From a bacterium (GTDB lineage: Bacteria; Gemmatimonadota; Glassbacteria; GWA2-58-10), in the NCBI GenBank assembly GCA_021372515.1, contig JAJFUG010000175.1, positions 1-20,128 on the forward strand: 20,128 nt of DNA, written 5' to 3'. Shown here one piece after another: positions 7,200-15,083 of this stretch. The translations under genes were made by a program, and so were the position numbers. The notes below the pieces were generated by a model. The model saw nothing but the letters and a program-made list of their open reading frames with translations. It made no database searches and was not told the DNA's origin. Each line of letters begins with the position of its first letter. The first letter of the stretch is position 1.

Positions 7200-7243
7200 G
7201 GAGAGAGGAAAACCGGCAATCTCGCAACCGTTTCCGGCTCTCC
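7200..7243. other. Imperfect stem-loop
   Basis: GGAGAG (7200-7205) pairs with CTCTCC (7238-7243), GGAAA (7207-7211) with TTTCC (7231-7235) and CGG (7214-7216) with CCG (7228-7230), leaving an 11-base loop and small bulges. There is no T-run, so it is more likely structural than a terminator. Confidence 0.35.
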
Positions 7244-7450
7244 GAAAGGGGGAAAGAGTTGGCGGGAGGAGGGGCGGTTAATCAAAACTGTGGCAAACAC
7301 TCGACCAACCGATTGATCTGTTTGCAAATGCATGTTTTATCTAAACCATGGAGCCGATCGGCCGATAATTACTACAGATAAGTTAAATTGCGCCCGGGAA
7401 GAACGACCGCTTGAGGCTTCCGTTTCAGATGAAGGTCCGCCAACCTTTGT

Positions 7451-9109
7451 ATGAGCCGGGGTCTTGTCGTTTTCCTCGGGCATGGCGCGGAAAACCCCGG
7501 ACCCCCTGATCTCATGACCGCCGACCTGTCGACTCTATTCACCAACCTCCGATTGCTCCGTGTGCGCTACCCGGGCATTCATCGTAAACTCAGCCAGAAA
7601 ATAGTCAATGGGGTGCTTGACGGCCTGTACCGGAGCGAGGACGGGCGTTACGCCTATATTGTGCAGGATGAAAATCAGCACTCGATCCTGATCAAGGAGT
7701 CGGCGCGTCAGATCGAGGCGGCGAAGAAGCGGGTGGTCATCCTGCTGGGGATCGGCATGGGCTACCAGCTTTTCGACGTGTTCCGGGCGCTGCGGGACGA
7801 GCAGAACCTCATCGCCGTGGAGACCCGCCCTGACCTGCTCTGCAAGTCCATGTACCTGCACGACTGGCGGCCGCTGCTCAACTCCCCGCGTTTCCGCCTG
7901 ATGCTCGGTTTCGACCGCCCCGCCATCCACGGCCTGGCCGAGTTCCTCGCCCCGGCCACGCGGCGCGAGGACTATCTGGTCCTGGACAACAAGGTGCTGG
8001 TCACGATCGACCAGAAACTCTACTCCTGGTGGAACCTCTATTTCTATCTGGTCTCGGGCCTGGGGTACGACAGCATCCGGGTGATCAACGCCCTGATGAG
8101 CGGGTTCAACCCCTGGGACCCGGACAACCTCTACCTCAACCTGCCCTCCGAGTTCCTGGGCAAGCGCCCCGCCGACCTGGGCACGGATGAGATTTTCGGC
8201 CGTTTCCGCACCCTGGCGCAGGTGCTCAGTCCGGGGCTGGCCAGCCTGCGCAGCGGCGAGCTGCCCTGGCTGAAAAGCCAGCCTCCCGCGGGCCGGCCGG
8301 GGCGGGTCTCGGTGGTCCTGCTCTGCTGGAACCGCTCCGACCACACCACGCGCTGCCTGGAGAGCCTTCTCGGGCGGACCGAGTATCCGGATTTCGAGGT
8401 GATCGCGGTGGACAACGGCTCCACCGATGACACGCCGGAGCTGTTGCGCTCCCTGGCGCGGCAGGACAGCCGCCTGCGGCCCCTGTTCGCCGGGCGCAAC
8501 CTGGGCATTGTCGCCGGCCGCCAGGCCGGACTGGAGGCGGCCTCCGGCGAGTACGTGCTGTTCCTGGACAACGACACCGAGATCGAGCGGGGCGATTTCA
8601 TGCAGGTGATGGTCCAGGCCCTCGAATCCCACCCCAATGCCGGCTCCACCGGCGCTTTCGCCACAGTCTACACCTCCGACCGCAACGACTCGTTCATCCA
8701 GTGCGTCCACGTGCCGGGCATGGTCGTGCCGGTGGCCTGGTGCAGCGGCTACTGCCTGATGTCGCGGCGGGTCGCCCTGGACGAGATCGGCGGGCTGGAG
8801 GGCGAGGCGTTCCAGCCCTACGGCTCTGAGGATGTCTACCTGGGCTACAAGTTGCGCGAGCACGGCTGGATGACTGTCTCCACCGCCGACCTGGTCGCCG
8901 TGACCCACCATATCGCGCACCGGGACGACCATTACGATTACGACTGGCAGAAAGCCGGCTCGGTTAACCGCAAGATGCTTCTCGAACGTTTCGGCCCGCG
9001 CCGTCGCCTGCTGAACCCGGCCCTGGACAACAGCACGGTGCGGGGACTCTGGGACCCGGAGACCCGGGCTTTCCTGCCCAGTCCTGTCTATTCCTGCCCC
9101 AAATTGTAA
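7451..9109 (+). CDS. MAF/DUF115-like domain fused to a family 2 glycosyltransferase (552 aa)
   Basis: Residues about 25-250 resemble the MAF/DUF115 type of nucleotide-binding domain linked to flagellin and surface glycan modification: FTNLRLLRVRYPGIHRKL is followed by the Rossmann-like VVILLGIGMGYQL (95-107) and AVETRPD. Residues 285-490 are a GT-A fold family 2 glycosyltransferase: VSVVLLCWNRSD, VIAVDNGSTDDTPE, the metal-binding DND (373-375) and GSEDVYLGYKL (458-468) with the likely catalytic acidic residues. It should transfer a sugar from a nucleotide donor; no membrane segments, so cytosolic. The start is uncertain. ATG 7451 has only a distant AAGG, and ATG 7514 (residue 22) is closer to where family similarity begins. 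Gene context does not reveal the acceptor. Confidence 0.82.
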   Translation: MSRGLVVFLGHGAENPGPPDLMTADLSTLFTNLRLLRVRYPGIHRKLSQKIVNGVLDGLYRSEDGRYAYIVQDENQHSILIKESARQIEAAKKRVVILLGIGMGYQLFDVFRALRDEQNLIAVETRPDLLCKSMYLHDWRPLLNSPRFRLMLGFDRPAIHGLAEFLAPATRREDYLVLDNKVLVTIDQKLYSWWNLYFYLVSGLGYDSIRVINALMSGFNPWDPDNLYLNLPSEFLGKRPADLGTDEIFGRFRTLAQVLSPGLASLRSGELPWLKSQPPAGRPGRVSVVLLCWNRSDHTTRCLESLLGRTEYPDFEVIAVDNGSTDDTPELLRSLARQDSRLRPLFAGRNLGIVAGRQAGLEAASGEYVLFLDNDTEIERGDFMQVMVQALESHPNAGSTGAFATVYTSDRNDSFIQCVHVPGMVVPVAWCSGYCLMSRRVALDEIGGLEGEAFQPYGSEDVYLGYKLREHGWMTVSTADLVAVTHHIAHRDDHYDYDWQKAGSVNRKMLLERFGPRRRLLNPALDNSTVRGLWDPETRAFLPSPVYSCPKL

Positions 9110-9203
9110 ACGCCCGCCTCATTTCGGGCACTCCCGGTCAGGCCGTCCTTGCCGCGGCGCGTCCAATTGTTTATGTTCCATGCCGAAAGAAAATAATTTC
9201 CAC

Positions 9204-9219
9204 TGGCACGCGCCTTGCC
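9204..9219 (+). promoter_or_regulatory. Predicted sigma54 (-24/-12) promoter
   Basis: TGGCACG, four bases, then TTGCC: the invariant GG (9205-9206) and GC (9217-9218) are exactly ten bases apart, as RpoN promoters require. Transcription would begin near 9230, about 30 bases before the proposed start of the HD-domain gene. An enhancer-binding activator would be needed; no upstream binding repeat was identified. Confidence 0.65.
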
Positions 9220-9261
9220 ATTCCTGTTCCGATTGAATTGCCTTTTCGGCGGGAGGGAACC

Positions 9262-9828
9262 CTGGACCGCGAAACCACCTACGCACTGCTGACCAGCTAC
9301 ACCCACGGCGAAAGCCTCATCCGTCACGGCCTGGCCGTGGAGGCCGCCCTGCGCGCCTACGCCCGCCGCTGGGGCGAGGATGAGGCGCTCTGGGGCGCGG
9401 TTGGCCTGATACACGATTTCGACTACGAGCAGCACCCCTCGCTCGAGGAGCACCCGCGCGTGGGAGTGGATATACTGCGTGGCCTGGGCTGGCCCGAGGA
9501 AGCCCTGCACGCCATCCTGGCCCACGGTGACGCCACCGGGACGCCCCGGACGAGCCGCCTGGACAAGGCCCTCTACGCGGTGGATGAGTTGTGTGGGTTC
9601 ATCACCGCGGTGGCCCTGGTGCGGCCCTCCCTGTCCCTGGATGACCTGAGCGCCCGCAGCGTGAAAAAGAAAATGAAAGACCGCGGCTTCGCCCGCCAGG
9701 TGGACCGCGAGCAGCTCGAACGCTCCGCCGCCGACCTGGGCGTCCCGTTCGAGGAGCACGTCGATTTCGTGATCGCGGCCCTGCGGCCGGTCCAGGCCAG
9801 CCTGGGCCTCAAGCCGCTGCAGACCTGA
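9262..9828 (+). CDS. HD-domain hydrolase-like protein, apparent CTG start (188 aa)
   Basis: The family is the compact HD-superfamily group, presumed metal-dependent phosphohydrolases without an assigned substrate. Visible motifs are RHGLAVEAA (21-29), the diagnostic HDFDYE (51-56), LAHGD (86-90), AVDELCGFITA (106-116) and SVKKKMKDRGFA (133-144). No signal peptide or membrane segment. I choose CTG 9262 because GGGAGG (9251-9256) lies just before it and family members begin with Met followed by an 'xREEALxLL'-like sequence, matching DRETTYALL here. The only in-frame alternative nearby is TTG at 9238, which would put the ribosome site inside the gene and lie only about 8 bases from the predicted transcription start. 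It is a single gene under a predicted sigma54 promoter. Confidence 0.85.
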   Translation: MDRETTYALLTSYTHGESLIRHGLAVEAALRAYARRWGEDEALWGAVGLIHDFDYEQHPSLEEHPRVGVDILRGLGWPEEALHAILAHGDATGTPRTSRLDKALYAVDELCGFITAVALVRPSLSLDDLSARSVKKKMKDRGFARQVDREQLERSAADLGVPFEEHVDFVIAALRPVQASLGLKPLQT

Positions 9829-9922
9829 GCGGCATCCGGCAGGGCGTTGTTTCCATCTTTACTGTATTTCCGGTGTTCCCAGATGGTGGCTTAAGATGTT
9901 TGAACCCCTCCGGAGGACGGAC

Positions 9923-11539
9923 ATGATGAGAACCCTGGCGCAGTCACTGTTGCTGTTGGCTTGCCTGTCGGTAAGCGCGGGCCCGGCCCAGGCTCAGGCA
10001 GTGTACGTGGATGTGCCGGTCAACGGCGAGCGGGCTCTGAGCACGGTTCAGGGGGTGGCCGGCCTGCCCTCCGCGTTCGGCTCGGCCGGGGATTACATCG
10101 CCGTGCTGCGCATCGCCCCCCTCGCGCCCGGAGTGAAATACGAGGCCACGCTTACCTATGACGCAGGTACGGATATCGGCTACAGTTATTCGCTGGTGGA
10201 CGGCAGCCCGTTCGGCCAAGACTGGGCCTCTTTTGTGGGGATCGGCAGCGGCACCGGCACGCGCGAACTGGCCGGCAAGCAGGAGAAACTCCTGTTCACG
10301 ATCGATCCGCAGAGCACCTCCAACACGATGTACCTGGTGCTGCGCACCAACAAGCCGTTCAACTGCCGCTGGGCGTTCAGCAACCATCCCAGCGGTGTGA
10401 CCAAGGATTCGCAGGACCGCTGGGGCTACTATTACGTTTCGGATTTCGACGACAGCCACCGCTCGCCGTTCCTGCTCAAGCGCGGCTCCGCCGTGGCAGT
10501 CGCCCAGCCGCAGCAGAAACAGGGCCCCTGGGTCGAGATCCCGGTGAACGGCGAGAAAACAGCCACCACGGCGCAGGGCCTCACCGGATTGCCCTCCGGG
10601 TTCGGTTCGGCCGAGGACTATATGGTGGTGCTGCGCCTGGCCCCGCTGAAGCCGGGAGTGCGCTACGAGGCCACGCTCACTTTCGACGCCGGCACGGATA
10701 TCGGCTACGGCTACTCGCTGGTGGATGGCGACCCGTTCCAGAGTGGCTGGGCCTCGTTTGTCGGCACGGGCACTGGCACCGGCACGCGCGAGATGAAAGA
10801 CAAGCAGCAGAAAATCCTGTTCACGGTAGACCCGAAAAGCACCTCCAACGCCCTTTATCTGCCGTTCAGGACGAACAAGCCGTTCACGTTTCGTTTCAGT
10901 ATAACCGACACGCCCAGCGGGGTGACCCCGGCCTCCCAGGACCGCTGGGGCTATTACTATGTGGATGATCTGGACGCGGACCACTACTCGCCGTTCCTGC
11001 TCAAGAACAGCACCGCCGCCGAGGCGCCAGTCCAGCCGGTGCAGAAACAGGGCCCCTGGGTGGAGATCCCGGTGGGCGGCGAGAAAACAGTCACTACGGC
11101 GCAGGGCCTCACCGGGCTGCCCTCCGGGTTCGGCTCGGCCGAGGAATACATGGTAGTGCTGCGCCTGGCCCCGCTGAGGCCTGGGGTGCGCTACGAGGGC
11201 ACCCTGACTTTCGACGCCGGCACCGATATCGGCTACGGCTACGCGCTGGTGGACGGCGATCCGTTCCTGGGTGACTGGTTCTCTTTTGTGGGCTCCGGCA
11301 CCGGCACCGGCACGCGCGAGATGAAAGACAAGCAGCAGAAAATCCTGTTCACGGTAGACCCGAAAAGCACCTCCAGCGCACTGTACCTGCCGTTCAGGAC
11401 CAACAAGCCGTTCACGTTCCGTTACGCGATCAGCGACAAGCCCAGCGGAGTGACCCCGGCCTCCCAGGACCCTTGGGGCTATTACTATGTGGATGATCTG
11501 GATGTGGACCACTACTCGCCGTTCCTGCTACAGCGGTGA
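9923..11539 (+). CDS. Secreted protein of three near-identical repeats (538 aa)
   Basis: I do not recognise the family. The start is ATG 9923 (or 9926) because GGAGG at 9912-9916 is correctly placed; the in-frame ATG at 9896 lies before it. Residues 1-25 are a signal peptide, probably cut after an AQA motif. The rest is three repeats of about 160 residues at roughly 27-186, 202-360 and 378-536, joined by short Gln/Pro/Ala-rich linkers ending in QKQGPW. Each repeat holds TxxGxxGLPSxFGSA, YEATLTFDAGTDIGY, LVDGxPF, GTGTREM, LFT.DP.STS and GYYYVxDxDxxHxSPFLL. The spacing of strands, Gly and aromatic residues suggests an all-beta fold such as a carbohydrate- or surface-binding module. Repeats two and three are far closer to each other than to repeat one. 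Confidence 0.85.
   Translation: MMRTLAQSLLLLACLSVSAGPAQAQAVYVDVPVNGERALSTVQGVAGLPSAFGSAGDYIAVLRIAPLAPGVKYEATLTYDAGTDIGYSYSLVDGSPFGQDWASFVGIGSGTGTRELAGKQEKLLFTIDPQSTSNTMYLVLRTNKPFNCRWAFSNHPSGVTKDSQDRWGYYYVSDFDDSHRSPFLLKRGSAVAVAQPQQKQGPWVEIPVNGEKTATTAQGLTGLPSGFGSAEDYMVVLRLAPLKPGVRYEATLTFDAGTDIGYGYSLVDGDPFQSGWASFVGTGTGTGTREMKDKQQKILFTVDPKSTSNALYLPFRTNKPFTFRFSITDTPSGVTPASQDRWGYYYVDDLDADHYSPFLLKNSTAAEAPVQPVQKQGPWVEIPVGGEKTVTTAQGLTGLPSGFGSAEEYMVVLRLAPLRPGVRYEGTLTFDAGTDIGYGYALVDGDPFLGDWFSFVGSGTGTGTREMKDKQQKILFTVDPKSTSSALYLPFRTNKPFTFRYAISDKPSGVTPASQDPWGYYYVDDLDVDHYSPFLLQR
10001..11530 (+). repeat. Three tandem coding repeats, period about 525-528 bases
   Basis: Unit 1 spans about 10001-10480, unit 2 about 10526-11002 and unit 3 about 11054-11530. 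Units 2 and 3 share long identical DNA runs, including more than 60 bases across the GTGTREMKDKQQKILF coding part near 10790 and 11320. This implies a recent in-frame duplication or gene conversion. Confidence 0.9.
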
Positions 11540-11565
11540 GGCAAGTTAAATCGGAAAGTTCAAAG

Positions 11566-11609
11566 ACCGGAGCCCGCGGTCCGGCACACGGGCCGCGCCC
11601 GGTTATTTT
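11566..11609 (+). terminator. Probable terminator after the repeat protein gene
   Basis: CGCGGTCC (11575-11582) pairs with GGGCCGCG (11590-11597), one pair being G-T. An outer ACCG/CGGT pairing extends it across a bulge, and TTATTTT follows at 11603-11609. The T-run is short, so efficiency is uncertain. Confidence 0.55.
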
Positions 11610-11704
11610 AATGAAATGGCATTCCTGTATTTACCCACGCCGGGAGTCCCAGCGGGACGCCCGGACCAACCGTTAATCCGCATCAACGACGTGAACTGAG
11701 AGCC

Positions 11705-12646
11705 ATGATCAAGGTAGACGGATTGACCAAGTATTACGGAGCGACGCTGGCGGTCGATTCGGTCTCGTTCGAGGTGCAGCGCGGCGAGGTGGTGGGGTTC
11801 CTCGGCCCCAACGGGGCGGGAAAAACCACCACCATGCGCATGATCACCTGCTACCTCAGGCCGAGCGCCGGCAGCGTGAACGTGGCGGGTTTCGACATCC
11901 AGGCCTCCCCCCTGGAGGTGAGACGCCGGATCGGCTACCTGCCCGAAAACTGCCCGCTGTACCCCGAGATGAACGTGCTGGACTACCTGCGCTACATCGC
12001 CGAGCTGCGCCAGGTGGAAAAATCGAAGCGTGAGGGCCGGGTGCGCCGGATGGTGGAGCTGACCGGCCTGGGGGCGGTGACGCACAAGGACATCGGCGAG
12101 CTGTCCAAGGGTTTCCGCCAGCGGGTCGGGCTGGCCCAGGCCATGGTCCACGAGCCGGACATCCTGGTGCTGGACGAGCCCACGAGCGGCCTGGACCCCA
12201 ACCAGATCATCGAGATCCGCCAGCTCATCCGCGACATCGGCCGCGAGAAGACGATCATCCTGAGCACGCATATCCTGCCCGAGGTGAGCGCCACCTGCGG
12301 CCGGGTGCTGATTATCAGCAACGCGCGCCTGGTTGCCAGCGGCACGCCCGAGGAGCTGGCCGCCAGCTCCAGCGGCGCCGAGCTTCTGCACGTGGTGCTC
12401 CGCGGGCCCCAGGATGAGGTCTACGCCGCCCTGCGCGAGGCCGATTTTATCGCCTCGTTCCATCGCGGCGAGGGCGAGGCCTCCGACTCGTCCGGCGACT
12501 GGCTGACCCTCGAGATCACGAGCCAGGCGGGAGATATCCGCGAGAAGCTGTTCCGTCTGGTGGTTGAGCGGGGCTGGTCGCTGCGCGAGCTGCACCGCGA
12601 GAAAATGAGCCTGGAAGAGGTGTTCACCCGGATCACCACCGCCTGA
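11705..12646 (+). CDS. ABC transporter ATP-binding protein, GldA-like (313 aa)
   Basis: This is the ATPase of an ABC-2-type exporter. In order: Walker A GPNGAGKTT (34-42), a Q-loop region YLPENCPLY (79-87) where glutamate stands in place of glutamine as is common in GldA-type ATPases, signature LSKGFRQRVG (133-142), Walker B ILVLDEPTSGLDP (153-165) and the switch histidine in STHIL (His189). About 90 C-terminal residues form the extra domain usual in ABC-2 drug/polysaccharide or Gld ATPases. ATG 11705 has only a weak upstream GAG. A permease, a GldG-like protein and a DUF4340 protein follow on the same strand, making a complete module. GldA/F/G are needed for gliding in Flavobacteria, but homologues are widespread in non-gliders and the cargo here is unknown. 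Confidence 0.92.
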   Translation: MIKVDGLTKYYGATLAVDSVSFEVQRGEVVGFLGPNGAGKTTTMRMITCYLRPSAGSVNVAGFDIQASPLEVRRRIGYLPENCPLYPEMNVLDYLRYIAELRQVEKSKREGRVRRMVELTGLGAVTHKDIGELSKGFRQRVGLAQAMVHEPDILVLDEPTSGLDPNQIIEIRQLIRDIGREKTIILSTHILPEVSATCGRVLIISNARLVASGTPEELAASSSGAELLHVVLRGPQDEVYAALREADFIASFHRGEGEASDSSGDWLTLEITSQAGDIREKLFRLVVERGWSLRELHREKMSLEEVFTRITTA

Positions 12647-12698
12647 GCCGGGCGGCCGGGCCCAACCCGAACGACAACTTCACACTGGTGGACCGACG

Positions 12699-13418
12699 AT
12701 GCTCAACAATGCACTTGCCGTGGCGAGAAAAGAGTTCCGCAGCTATTTCGACTCTCCGATCGCCTACATTTTCATCACCGCGTTTCTGCTGCTGGTGAAT
12801 TTCCTGTTCTTCTGGACTTTTTTCGTGGCCGGGCAGGCGGACATGCGCCCGTTCTTCGGCTTCATGCCTTTCGTTTTCCTGTTTTTCGTCCCCTCGATCA
12901 CCATGCGTCTCTGGGCCGAGGAACGCAAGATGGGCACCCTGGAAGTGCTGCTCACCCTTCCGGTGCAGGAAAAAGAGGTGGTGCTGGGCAAGTTCCTCTC
13001 CAGTTTCGTGTTCCTGGCCCTGATGCTGGCGCTGACTTTCAACGTGCCGCTGCTGGTGGGCGCGCTGGGCGACCCCGACTGGGGCCAGATAATCTGCGGC
13101 TACCTGGGCACTCTGCTGCTGGGGGCGAGCTACCTGGCCATCGGGCTTTTCGCCTCGGCCCTGAGCGAGAACCAGATCATCGCTTTCATCCTGGCGATAG
13201 TGATCGGCGTGGCGCTGCTGATCGTGGGCGAGTGGTTTTTCCTGATGCTGCTGCCCGATTTCATGGTCCCGGTGCTCAACTATCTGGGCCTGGCCACGCA
13301 TTTCGAGAGCATGGGCCGCGGGGTGATCGACAGCCGCGACATCCTCTACTACCTATCGATAATCGGGGTCTTCCTCTACCTCAACGTCAATGTCGTGGAG
13401 AACCGGAGCTGGGTCTGA
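12699..13418 (+). CDS. ABC-2 family permease, GldF-like (239 aa)
   Basis: This is the membrane subunit partnering the ATPase 52 bases upstream. It starts with the ABC-2 permease signature VARKEFRSYFDSPIAYIF, an amphipathic coupling segment before the first membrane helix. A conserved WAEERKMGTLEVLLTLPV segment lies near residues 71-88. Six membrane segments are expected, around residues 22-44, 53-69, 103-124, 134-155, 164-187 and 219-234. The length (about 240) matches GldF-type permeases rather than the longer ABC-2 type. The C-terminus ends in NVNVVENRSW, close to the start of the next gene. The substrate is unknown. Confidence 0.9.
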   Translation: MLNNALAVARKEFRSYFDSPIAYIFITAFLLLVNFLFFWTFFVAGQADMRPFFGFMPFVFLFFVPSITMRLWAEERKMGTLEVLLTLPVQEKEVVLGKFLSSFVFLALMLALTFNVPLLVGALGDPDWGQIICGYLGTLLLGASYLAIGLFASALSENQIIAFILAIVIGVALLIVGEWFFLMLLPDFMVPVLNYLGLATHFESMGRGVIDSRDILYYLSIIGVFLYLNVNVVENRSWV

Positions 13419-13452
13419 GACCTGGACCCACAGCCAATTCAAGGGTTGGAAC

Positions 13453-15009
13453 ATGAGCGAGAAGAAACCTGTCAACCGACTTTCCAACGCCGCCTATGTC
13501 GCGATCATCATCGGCATAGTCGCGGTAGTCAACCTTCTGGGCGTCCGGTTCTTCGGGCGGCTGGACCTGACCGGCAACAAGCTCTACTCGGTCAGCCCGG
13601 TCACCAAGGGCATCCTGCACGAGCTGGACGATGTGGTCTCGGTGAAAGCCTATTTCTCGAAGAAGCTGCCGGTGCAGATCTCGCGCCTGCCGGAGGAGGT
13701 GGGTGACCTGCTGAAGGAGTACCAGGTCTATTCCCACGGCAACATCCATTACGAGCGGGTTGACCCGGCGGATGACGAGGCGCTGCAGCAGAAACTGGCC
13801 GGCCTGGGGGTGACCCCGGTCACCATGACCATTATCGAGAAAGACGAGCGCCAGCAGATCAACGGCTGGCTGGCGATCGTGGTCAGCTACGGCGACAAGA
13901 GCGAGGCCATCCCGGTGGTCCAGAACACCGGCGACTTGGAATACGACCTGACCAGCCGTATTTTCCGAGTCACCTCCACGCCCGACCACGTGGGGTTCAT
14001 CACCACCTACAGCCGTCACGACCTGGGCAACGACTACCGCGCTTTCGCCCAGGAGCTGAGCAAGCTGCATGAGATACAGCCCGTGGACCTCAACGGCGGC
14101 GTGCCGGTTCCCGACTCGTTGCCCGCGTTGATTTTCGCCGGGCCCACCGACAGCGTGCCGGATTACGTGCAGTACGCCCTGGACCAGTACGTGATGCACG
14201 GCGGCAAGCTGATCTGCCTGGTGGATGACATCCGCATCGACGACAGCCGCGGCCAGCCTTACCCGATCGAGGTGCACCACGGGATGGACCGGGTTATGAT
14301 GTCCTGGGGCTTCACGCTGGGCCATGATGTGGTCCAGGATCCCAAGTCGCACTCGCCGCAGCAGGTGAACCAGGGGATATTCACGATCAACCGGCCCAAC
14401 CCGTTCTTCCCGCACGTGGTCAAGGCCCAGTTGGGCAAGCACCCGGTGGTGGGCCGCCTGTCGGAGATCACTTTCCCTTACACCGGGTCGATCAACGAGC
14501 CGGTGACAAGTGACAGCTCGGTGGTTTACTCGGTGCTGGCCTGGACCAGCGAAGCCGCCACCAGCCACCGTCCGCCCACCTATCAGCCGGCCGGCGCCCC
14601 GGGCCGCCTGGCCATGGCCGTGCTGGGCACGGGACGTTTCAAGAGCGCCTTCGCCGGGCCGGTGGTCGGCGTGGGCGCGGCCAGTCCGCCCTTCGCGGCC
14701 GAAAGCCCGGCCACGGGCAGCATCCTGATGGTGGCCAACTCGAATTTTCTGGAGAACCGCTACCTCTACCCGGGCAACCTGGAGTTCATGCTCAACGCGG
14801 TGGATTACATGACCATCGGAGACAAGCTGATCTCGATCCGCACCCGCCCGACCACCGACCGTCCGCTCAAGAGCCTGGGCGGCGAGATGAAGAATTTCCT
14901 GCGGCTGCTCAACATCGTGGGGGTGCCGCTGCTGGTGATCCTGTTCGGCATGATGCGTTTCTACCTGAAACGCCGCGACAAGGCCGTGCGTGCACACATG
15001 CAGGGCTGA
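13453..15009 (+). CDS. GldG-like ABC auxiliary protein (518 aa)
   Basis: This is the extracytoplasmic auxiliary subunit of Gld-type ABC modules (ABC_transp_aux family). ATG 13453 is preferred because AAGGG lies 7 bases upstream and the family starts there; the frame is open further back into the permease gene. After a short basic N-terminus, a membrane helix (about 12-29) leads to RFFGRLDLTGNKLYSVSPVTK, here split by the family motif 'DLT..k.YslS..t'. The bulk (about 45-490) is a large periplasmic region containing LPALIFAGPTDSVPDY and YVMHGGKLICLVDD, typical of the family's GATase-like domain. A second helix (about 483-500) and a basic tail KRRDKAV end the protein. It lies 34 bases after the permease, in one operon. 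Confidence 0.88.
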   Translation: MSEKKPVNRLSNAAYVAIIIGIVAVVNLLGVRFFGRLDLTGNKLYSVSPVTKGILHELDDVVSVKAYFSKKLPVQISRLPEEVGDLLKEYQVYSHGNIHYERVDPADDEALQQKLAGLGVTPVTMTIIEKDERQQINGWLAIVVSYGDKSEAIPVVQNTGDLEYDLTSRIFRVTSTPDHVGFITTYSRHDLGNDYRAFAQELSKLHEIQPVDLNGGVPVPDSLPALIFAGPTDSVPDYVQYALDQYVMHGGKLICLVDDIRIDDSRGQPYPIEVHHGMDRVMMSWGFTLGHDVVQDPKSHSPQQVNQGIFTINRPNPFFPHVVKAQLGKHPVVGRLSEITFPYTGSINEPVTSDSSVVYSVLAWTSEAATSHRPPTYQPAGAPGRLAMAVLGTGRFKSAFAGPVVGVGAASPPFAAESPATGSILMVANSNFLENRYLYPGNLEFMLNAVDYMTIGDKLISIRTRPTTDRPLKSLGGEMKNFLRLLNIVGVPLLVILFGMMRFYLKRRDKAVRAHMQG

Positions 15010-15020
15010 AACTGGGAGGC

Positions 15021-15050
15021 GCGGTCCGGGCCGTGGAGGCGCCGGGCCGC
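15021..15050 (+). other. Intercistronic hairpin
   Basis: GCGGTCCGG (15021-15029) pairs with CCGGGCCGC (15042-15050), nine pairs with one G-T, across a 12-base loop. No T-run follows. It lies between the GldG-like and DUF4340 genes and may tune expression. Confidence 0.45.
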
Positions 15051-15083
15051 ACGGGAACGTGAACCTCAAACCCGAAGCGAGCG

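Larger units (their letters stand above)
6820..7450. other. Long gene-free region with DnaA boxes and palindromes
   Basis: No plausible gene on either strand in this roughly 630-base stretch. It contains three DnaA-box-like sites (separate entries), an AT-rich stretch between about 6990 and 7140, a 14-bp palindrome, an inverted repeat at 7138-7175, an imperfect stem-loop at 7200-7243 and overlapping palindromes at 7353-7366. No good promoter for the gene at 7451 stands out; TTGATC at 7313 with a T-rich stretch near 7336 is a weak candidate. Confidence 0.6.
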
